From an uncultured Lachnospiraceae bacterium (GTDB lineage: Bacteria > Bacillota > Clostridia > Lachnospirales > Lachnospiraceae), in contig ONHG01000003.1 of NCBI GenBank assembly GCA_900317585.1, positions 1 through 64,000 of the forward strand: a DNA stretch of 64,000 nt, written 5' to 3'. Made by a program: the position numbers and the translations under genes. The notes below the pieces were generated by a model. It was not told the origin of the DNA. It worked only from the letters and a program-made list of their open reading frames with translations, and made no database searches. Shown piece after piece: positions 59,076 through 64,000 of this stretch; the first letter of the stretch is position 1; every line of letters starts with the position of its first letter.

Positions 59076-59104
59076 TATAGTGAGGCAGCTACTGCCTCAC
59101 TATA
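59076..59104 (-). promoter_or_regulatory. Perfect 13-bp hairpin between cheW and cheC
   Basis: TATAGTGAGGCAG (59076-59088) and CTGCCTCACTATA (59092-59104) enclose a 3-base loop, 10 bases past the cheW stop. Only TGAGTTTTA follows on the minus strand, a poor U-tract. It may be a leaky terminator or an RNA stabiliser that sets cheC-cheD-fliA below cheA-cheW. Confidence 0.65.
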
Positions 59105-59114
59105 CATGGTTCAT

Positions 59115-59585
59115 TTAATTATTTTCTTTTTCTCCTACGATAGCACCAATCTCCAAAAGTGAAATCAGTTCATCACCATTTTTACCAATTCCATTTATAA
59201 AGAGTTCTTCTCCTGTAGATGAAGCATCAATATTCGGTTTATCGATTTCATCGACCACAAGCGTAACAACCTCGCATACCTCGTCAACAATAAGACCAAT
59301 CTCACCCTTTTCCTCAAGCTTCAATATAATAATCCTTGTCTGAGATGTATATACATCATCATCAAGTCCCATTTTGATTCTGGTACTCATTACAGGAACT
59401 ATATCACCTCTTAGGTTAATAATACCCTTAAAATACACCTGAGCCTTTGGAACACGTGTAATTTTCTGCATTCTGACAATATTGTCAACATATCCTATAT
59501 CTATACCAAATTTTTCTTCTCCGACTTTGACGGAAATATATTGCCTGATTTCTTTTTCCTGTACATCAAATTCATTATCTGCCAT
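59115..59585 (-). CDS. cheW: Chemotaxis coupling protein CheW
   Basis: CheW couples chemoreceptors to CheA. The two SH3-like subdomains are visible: ISVKVGEEKFGIDIGYVDNIVR, ITRVPKAQVYFKGIINLRGDIVPV and IILKLEEKGEIGLIVDEVCEVV. ATG 59585 (MADNEF) is chosen, with GGAGG at 8 bases; TTG 59600 overlaps that site. Length 156. It lies between cheA and cheC. Confidence 0.95.
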   Translation of the reverse strand: MADNEFDVQEKEIRQYISVKVGEEKFGIDIGYVDNIVRMQKITRVPKAQVYFKGIINLRGDIVPVMSTRIKMGLDDDVYTSQTRIIILKLEEKGEIGLIVDEVCEVVTLVVDEIDKPNIDASSTGEELFINGIGKNGDELISLLEIGAIVGEKENN

Positions 59586-59600
59586 GTATCCGTCCTCCAA

Positions 59601-61712
59601 TTACATAAGTGTATTGACATCAAGTATTAAAGCCACATCACCGTCTCCGAGAATAGTTGCACCGCTGATGAGCTTGTTTCCATTAATATACTTGCCAAGA
59701 GATTTGATTACTATCTCCTGCTGTCCTACCAGGTTGTCCACAACAAGTCCCGCCTGCTGGTCACCCTTTTGTACAATAACAACAGTAAGGTGATCAGGCT
59801 CTTTCTCCTGCGGTTCAATATCGAGCATCTTATCAAGTCTGATAATAGGAATAACACTGCCACGGAGATGAATAACCTCTTGGGCCTGGACATACTTTAT
59901 ATCCTCAACAGGTATATCCTCAATGTTAGATATGGAACCGAGTGCAATAGCATATATCTCATCCCTTATTTCAACCATAAGAGCCTGGATAATTGCAAGT
60001 GTAAGAGGAAGCCTTACTGTAAACGTGGTTCCCTTTCCGAGCTCTGTAGATACAGATACATCACCGCCCAATTGCTCAATTCCCGACTTCACAACATCAA
60101 GACCTACACCTCGGCCGGAAATATCTGTAATCTTTTTAGCCATTGAGAAGCTTGGCATAAACAGGAAATTGATGATATCCTTCTGAGATAAATTCTCAGC
60201 CTGGTCTGCAGTCACAAGACCTCTTTGTATAGCCTTACTCTTGACAGCCTCCGTATCAATACCGTTACCGTCATCACCCACCTTGATAACAACATTGTTT
60301 CCCTCCTGATATGCATTCAGGAAAATTGTACCAACCTCAGGCTTTCCTCTTTCGAGTCTGACCTCATTACTCTCAAGTCCATGATCCGCTGAATTTCTAA
60401 GCAGATGCTGCAGTGGATCTCCAATCTGATCTACTACGGTACGATCCAGCTCTGTATCCTCACCTGTAATTACAAGCTCCATCTTTTTATTAAGTGTACG
60501 CGATAAATCCCTGATCATTCTAGGATACTTCTGAGTCACGCTCTCAATAGGAACCATTCGAACCTTCATTACTGACTCATGAAGATTTGTGGTAATTCTC
60601 TCAAGATATTCTATCTGCTCATGGAATGACTGGTTATTTCCGTTAGATCCGTCCGAACCGCTAATGGCAACCAGACTGTTTTTCGCAATAATAAGCTCTG
60701 AAACCTGATTCATAAGCATATCAAGCTTTTCGATGTCAACTCTGACAGTTCTGCTGGTGGCAGCTTTTTTATGGTGAACAGCCTGTTTTTGTGCTTCTTT
60801 TGCAGGAGCTTTTTCATTCTGGGCTTTAGCGGTCTTAGGGGTCTCTGCAGGAACATCTGCTTTAGGCGCAGTTGTCTCCTCCTGTTTAGGAGGCTCCTCT
60901 CCCTCGACATGGAACGTTGTCAGCTCGCGGCCTACAACCTTTTCTATCTCTGACACATCTGCTGCAGCCTTTTGTATTTTCTCAAACGACTCTTCTGTTG
61001 CCACAAAAAAGCTGAATGACAGCTCAAACTTTTCATCCTCTATATCCTGTGAGCTTGGTCTGTAAACCACAATCTGTCCCATTTCTTCAACTGCTCTGAA
61101 TACAAGAAATGCTCTTGCAGCCTTAAGTAGGCAGTCAGATGCAACTGTAACTGTAACACCATATATTTTCTGTCCCTGTGCAATAGCCTCATCCACAAGT
61201 TTCTTTTCGTTGTCAGTGAGCTCAATTTCTCCGAGAGCGTCTGACTGATTTTCACTTTGTGCCGAATCCGGCTGTGCCTGTGCAGCCGGCTCCTCCTTTG
61301 GAGTATTGTCTGCAGGAACCTCACCATTTGCCTTTGCAATAAAATCGTTCAGTTCCTTAATAATAACCTCATTATCCTCTGTTCCCTCATCCGAGGTTTC
61401 TTTAATATTCTCTACATAACTGTCGATAGCATCAAGGCATTTAAATAAAAGGTCAATCATAGAGCTGTCAACCTTAATCTTGTCGCTTCGAACCTCCTGA
61501 AACACATTTTCCATATCATGTGTGAGATGCTGCATTCTTTTGAATCCCATGGTACCTGCCATACCCTTTAATGAGTGGGCTGCACGGAAAATCTCATTTA
61601 TGGTATCCTTATTCTCCGGCTCCTGCTCGAGAGTCATAATGCAATCTGACAATGTCTGGATATGTTCTGAACTTTCATCAATAAATATTTCGAGATACTG
61701 GCTTACATCCAT
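59601..61712 (-). CDS. cheA: Chemotaxis histidine kinase CheA
   Basis: CheA phosphorylates CheY and CheB in response to receptors. The P1 histidine is His46 (AAHSLKGMAGTMGF). The P2 region and Ala/Lys-rich linkers follow, then the P3 dimerisation helices (KLDMLMNQVSELIIAKNSLV). The P4 kinase has QIGDPLQHLLRNSADHGLES (N box), GDDGNGID (G1) and SGRGVGLDVVKSGIEQLGG (G2), and the C-terminal P5 CheW-like domain (LPLTLAIIQALMVEI, IIRLDKMLD). Length 703. ATG 61712 follows GGGGG, one base after cheB. Confidence 0.97.
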   Translation of the reverse strand: MDVSQYLEIFIDESSEHIQTLSDCIMTLEQEPENKDTINEIFRAAHSLKGMAGTMGFKRMQHLTHDMENVFQEVRSDKIKVDSSMIDLLFKCLDAIDSYVENIKETSDEGTEDNEVIIKELNDFIAKANGEVPADNTPKEEPAAQAQPDSAQSENQSDALGEIELTDNEKKLVDEAIAQGQKIYGVTVTVASDCLLKAARAFLVFRAVEEMGQIVVYRPSSQDIEDEKFELSFSFFVATEESFEKIQKAAADVSEIEKVVGRELTTFHVEGEEPPKQEETTAPKADVPAETPKTAKAQNEKAPAKEAQKQAVHHKKAATSRTVRVDIEKLDMLMNQVSELIIAKNSLVAISGSDGSNGNNQSFHEQIEYLERITTNLHESVMKVRMVPIESVTQKYPRMIRDLSRTLNKKMELVITGEDTELDRTVVDQIGDPLQHLLRNSADHGLESNEVRLERGKPEVGTIFLNAYQEGNNVVIKVGDDGNGIDTEAVKSKAIQRGLVTADQAENLSQKDIINFLFMPSFSMAKKITDISGRGVGLDVVKSGIEQLGGDVSVSTELGKGTTFTVRLPLTLAIIQALMVEIRDEIYAIALGSISNIEDIPVEDIKYVQAQEVIHLRGSVIPIIRLDKMLDIEPQEKEPDHLTVVIVQKGDQQAGLVVDNLVGQQEIVIKSLGKYINGNKLISGATILGDGDVALILDVNTLM

Positions 61713-61713
61713 T

Positions 61714-62775
61714 TTATTTTACCCCCACGTTTTTTGTGATTGTTTCGGCAACCTTAGACAATGCAACAACCTCATCCACAACGCCGGCCTCATAAATAGC
61801 TCTTGGCATCCCATATACAATGCATGAATTCTCATCCTGTGCAATTACATGTACGGATTTTTTCTTGCCAAGTGATAATATACCGTTTGTTCCATCAGCA
61901 CCCATACCAGTGAGCACAACGCACACTGCCTCATCAAAGCCCGTCTGGCCCAGCGAATCAAACATAATATTCGCACACGGCTTGAGTCCTCCGATAGGTG
62001 GCATGTCGCTATATCCAATCACATGTGCAGCACCTTTTCTTTTTACCACAATGTGTTTTCCTCCGGGTGCGATATAGACAACACCCTTTTTCAAAAGTTC
62101 GCCGTCTTCTGCTTCTTTAACCTGAACTTTACTGAGCTCATTAAGTCTTGCAGCCATGCTCCTTGTAAAGCCGGCCGGCATATGCTGCACAAGTACGACC
62201 GGTGCATCAATATCAGCCGGGATCTTTGGTATAACACTCTGGAGTGCTTTTGGTCCTCCTGTAGACGAAGCAATCGCGATAATCTTGTTTTGTCCAGGCT
62301 TCTTAAGTCTGTTTACTGAAGCCGCCGCTGTTTTATCAGCAGCCACTACCAGAGATGGCTTTTTTAAATGAACTCTTGCTTTTGTTGCAGCATACAGTAC
62401 ATCAAGCAATGCTTTTTTAAAAGCGTCGCCTTTTGCTTCGATTATGTTACTTGGCTTTGTAACAAAATCTATAGCTCCAAGCTCCAATGATTTTATAGCT
62501 TCATTCGCACCCTCAACAGTAAGTGTGCTCGCCATAACAATATTGACCTTTATCTTTTCCTTTTGAAGCTGCTGCAATAATTCAAGACCATCCATCCTTG
62601 GCATGTTGATGTCCAAAACCACTCCGTCATACTTTTTGGTGCGGAGCTTTTCCAATGCTTCAAGACCATCCTTGCATGTGTCTGTTACCTTAAATTTATT
62701 GTCTGAATTGATTATATCACACTCTACCCTTCTCAGGAGTGCAGAATCATCAACCACTAAAATTTCTAAACTCAT
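61714..62775 (-). CDS. cheB: Chemotaxis methylesterase/glutamine deamidase CheB
   Basis: CheB removes methyl groups from chemoreceptors when phosphorylated. The receiver domain has Asp9-Asp10 (LVVDDSALLRR) and the phosphoacceptor Asp55 (VVLDINMPRMDG). The esterase has Ser171 (ASSTGGPKAL), His198 (LVQHMPAGFT) and Asp293 (TGMGADG). ATG 62775 (MSLEILVVDD) is chosen, with GGAG at 8 bases; a 17-codon extension overlaps the PilZ gene. Length 353. It lies between the PilZ gene and cheA. Confidence 0.96.
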   Translation of the reverse strand: MSLEILVVDDSALLRRVECDIINSDNKFKVTDTCKDGLEALEKLRTKKYDGVVLDINMPRMDGLELLQQLQKEKIKVNIVMASTLTVEGANEAIKSLELGAIDFVTKPSNIIEAKGDAFKKALLDVLYAATKARVHLKKPSLVVAADKTAAASVNRLKKPGQNKIIAIASSTGGPKALQSVIPKIPADIDAPVVLVQHMPAGFTRSMAARLNELSKVQVKEAEDGELLKKGVVYIAPGGKHIVVKRKGAAHVIGYSDMPPIGGLKPCANIMFDSLGQTGFDEAVCVVLTGMGADGTNGILSLGKKKSVHVIAQDENSCIVYGMPRAIYEAGVVDEVVALSKVAETITKNVGVK

Positions 62776-62779
62776 AAGA

Positions 62780-63508
62780 CTACTCCATTTCTCTGCGCCG
62801 TATTCTTCTCTCTTCCTCAAATACATAACGCACTATTTTCTCTCGATCAGCAATCTTCTCAAAAATAAACCTTATCCTTATAAAATATCTAGTCTCATCG
62901 AGGCTCTTTTCACAATTCACAACACAGCCGAGTATGTCAAAGACCTCATCTGTATCATTTACATTCAGCATAAAGCGGACCATCAGAAAGCTCCCCAGCT
63001 CAATCGGTTTATTGTCGGAGCAACGGATACCTCCACCGCTTATATCAAGTATAACCGAATCATACCACGGGGATTTTTCTATCCATGCAGTACCCTTATA
63101 TATCATATCACAAAAAGCCGCTTCACTGTTATAGATATTTTCATCATATTCCAACATGCTGTAGCGCATATTAATCATACACGGCATTCTGAAAAAATCC
63201 CGCCTTTGTATTCGCTTTAACTCATTTACCAGCTCTACGACAAGAAAATAAAGATTTTCTTTTTTATAACGCTTTCTGACTATTGCACTGCCTTCTAAAA
63301 GAACTTTATCCGACGTATATAGTATAAAGCTAAACGGCTCTCCCACCTGGAGAAGAACTATCCTGCCGGCAGAAACCGGCATAGTAATCTCCCACATTTT
63401 CTCTGAAATCAGATCCGAAAACATGCTTTTATACACTGCATCATTTTCCGCATTGGTAAGAGAAATATCAAGTTTATCTCCTGGCAAAATTTTCTTTGTA
63501 AAATCCAT
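62780..63508 (-). CDS. PilZ-domain flagellar brake protein (YcgR type)
   Basis: A 242-residue c-di-GMP receptor that slows the flagellar motor when bound. An N-terminal YcgR domain (ILPGDKLDISLTNAEND onward) is followed by a PilZ domain with the c-di-GMP motifs RRDFFRMPC (the RxxxR arginines) and DISGGGIRC (D/N-x-S-x-x-G). Both are intact. ATG 63508 follows GAGGG. It is inserted between flhG and cheB; B. subtilis lacks a gene here (its relative ypfA/motI is elsewhere). Confidence 0.9.
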   Translation of the reverse strand: MDFTKKILPGDKLDISLTNAENDAVYKSMFSDLISEKMWEITMPVSAGRIVLLQVGEPFSFILYTSDKVLLEGSAIVRKRYKKENLYFLVVELVNELKRIQRRDFFRMPCMINMRYSMLEYDENIYNSEAAFCDMIYKGTAWIEKSPWYDSVILDISGGGIRCSDNKPIELGSFLMVRFMLNVNDTDEVFDILGCVVNCEKSLDETRYFIRIRFIFEKIADREKIVRYVFEEERRIRRREME

Positions 63509-63520
63509 ATCAACCCTCTT

Positions 63521-64000
63521 TTATTGTTTCTTTAAAAAGCTCGAAAAGATATGCGCGATTGATTTTTTAACTGTATTCTGTGCCGGTTCATTTCCTAGCA
63601 GCTTTTCGGCAATATCATCATAAGCCCTGGAAGCCTTGGAAAAGGGTTCACATATAGAAACAATCTGTTGCTGTCTGACGGCCTTTTCAACCGACACATC
63701 CGATGGAATATATCCCAGATACTCAAGTCTTCCCTTCAAAAACTGTATTACCACAGAATTGATTTTATTGTATACTATATTAGCATCATCCCTGGATGTA
63801 ACTTTATTTGCTATTACTTTAATTCTGGTATTATCCGGCACAAAATTCTTTCTTTTATATAATGCTTTAAGCAGTGAATACGAATCAGTAATAGACGTCG
63901 GCTCCGGCGTCGTAACAAGAATAATCTCAGAACTTGATGCCACAAACTCCATTACCTGATCTGATATTCCTGCCCCTGTATCAATAATAATAAAATCATA
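63521..64000 (-). CDS. flhG: Flagellar number regulator FlhG (MinD-like ATPase), 5' end outside window
   Basis: FlhG (YlxH) is a MinD/ParA-type ATPase that works with FlhF to set flagellar number and place. The visible 159 residues start in the Walker B region (YDFIIIDTGAGISDQV), then EIILVTTPEPTSITDSYSLLKAL, VIANKVTSRDDA, LEYLGYIPSDVSVEKAVRQQ and a C-terminal helix. The Walker A lies beyond the right edge. The frame is open to base 64000. flhG before cheB is the conserved Firmicutes order. Confidence 0.92.
   Translation of the reverse strand, partial: YDFIIIDTGAGISDQVMEFVASSSEIILVTTPEPTSITDSYSLLKALYKRKNFVPDNTRIKVIANKVTSRDDANIVYNKINSVVIQFLKGRLEYLGYIPSDVSVEKAVRQQQIVSICEPFSKASRAYDDIAEKLLGNEPAQNTVKKSIAHIFSSFLKKQ

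Overview
The window looks like a chromosome segment of an AT-rich, low-GC Gram-positive bacterium of the Lachnospiraceae, close to the Roseburia/Agathobacter (Eubacterium rectale) group. The grounds are a Gram-positive PolC, the B. subtilis-like order flhG-cheB-cheA-cheW-cheC-cheD-sigma28-(swrB position)-rpsB-tsf-pyrH-frr-uppS-cdsA-dxr-rseP-polC, MinCDE beside mreBCD, YqfC/YqfD/BofC-type sporulation-family genes, and strong GGAGG ribosome binding sites with many TTG/GTG starts. The genus is an inference. Nearly all genes lie on the minus strand, so transcription runs from high to low coordinates; only two genes (39073-40183) are on the plus strand. No tRNA, rRNA, CRISPR array or intact insertion sequence was seen.

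Layout, left to right. (1) 1-6768: a very large secreted repeat protein (InlB B-repeat/MucBP-like modules), cut by the left edge and broken by two single-base frameshifts in homopolymers, with a 350-base upstream region holding a promoter, tandem 11-bp repeats and a hairpin. (2) 7122-29920: a long mismatch-repair, cell-shape and division block. In transcription order it is mutS, mutL, miaA, ynbB-like, radC, mreB, mreC, mreD, PBP2, minC, minD, minE, rodA, mgsA, D,D-carboxypeptidase, a small P-loop protein, an HlyD-like adaptor, yggS, sepF, lspA, an rluA-type synthase and a cytidylate-kinase-like gene, ending at a terminator. (3) 29968-39026: two flavoproteins, a BofC-like protein, a MOP-family flippase, then ybeY, a degenerate PgpH-like protein, phoH, a truncated yqfD, yqfC and rlmH. 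(4) 39073-40183: plus-strand membrane protein and xpt. (5) 40318-55059: polC, ispG, rseP, dxr, cdsA, uppS, frr, pyrH, bactofilin, a NodB-like protein, tsf and rpsB. (6) 55222-64000: motility and chemotaxis (MltG-like LysM protein, DUF6115/SwrB-position protein, fliA, cheD, cheC, cheW, cheA, cheB, YcgR-type PilZ protein, flhG cut by the right edge).

How the parts fit. The shape block puts the elongasome (MreBCD, RodA, PBP2) with septum placement (MinCDE, SepF) and wall trimming. The polC-to-rpsB block joins isoprenoid synthesis (Dxr, IspG), lipid-carrier synthesis (UppS), phospholipid precursor synthesis (CdsA) and translation factors. The chemotaxis block feeds the flagellum.

The most notable observations are a set of apparent pseudoenzymes and remnants inside otherwise conserved operons: methylglyoxal synthase with Ile at the catalytic Asp position, a NodB deacetylase domain lacking its metal ligands next to a bactofilin, a PgpH-like protein lacking the HD dyad, and a truncated YqfD. 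There is also RNA-level structure at several gene starts: a hairpin holding the BofC-like start codon in its loop, an apparently leaderless rlmH, and a palindrome around the rpsB -10 box. All calls are from reading the sequence; no database search was run.
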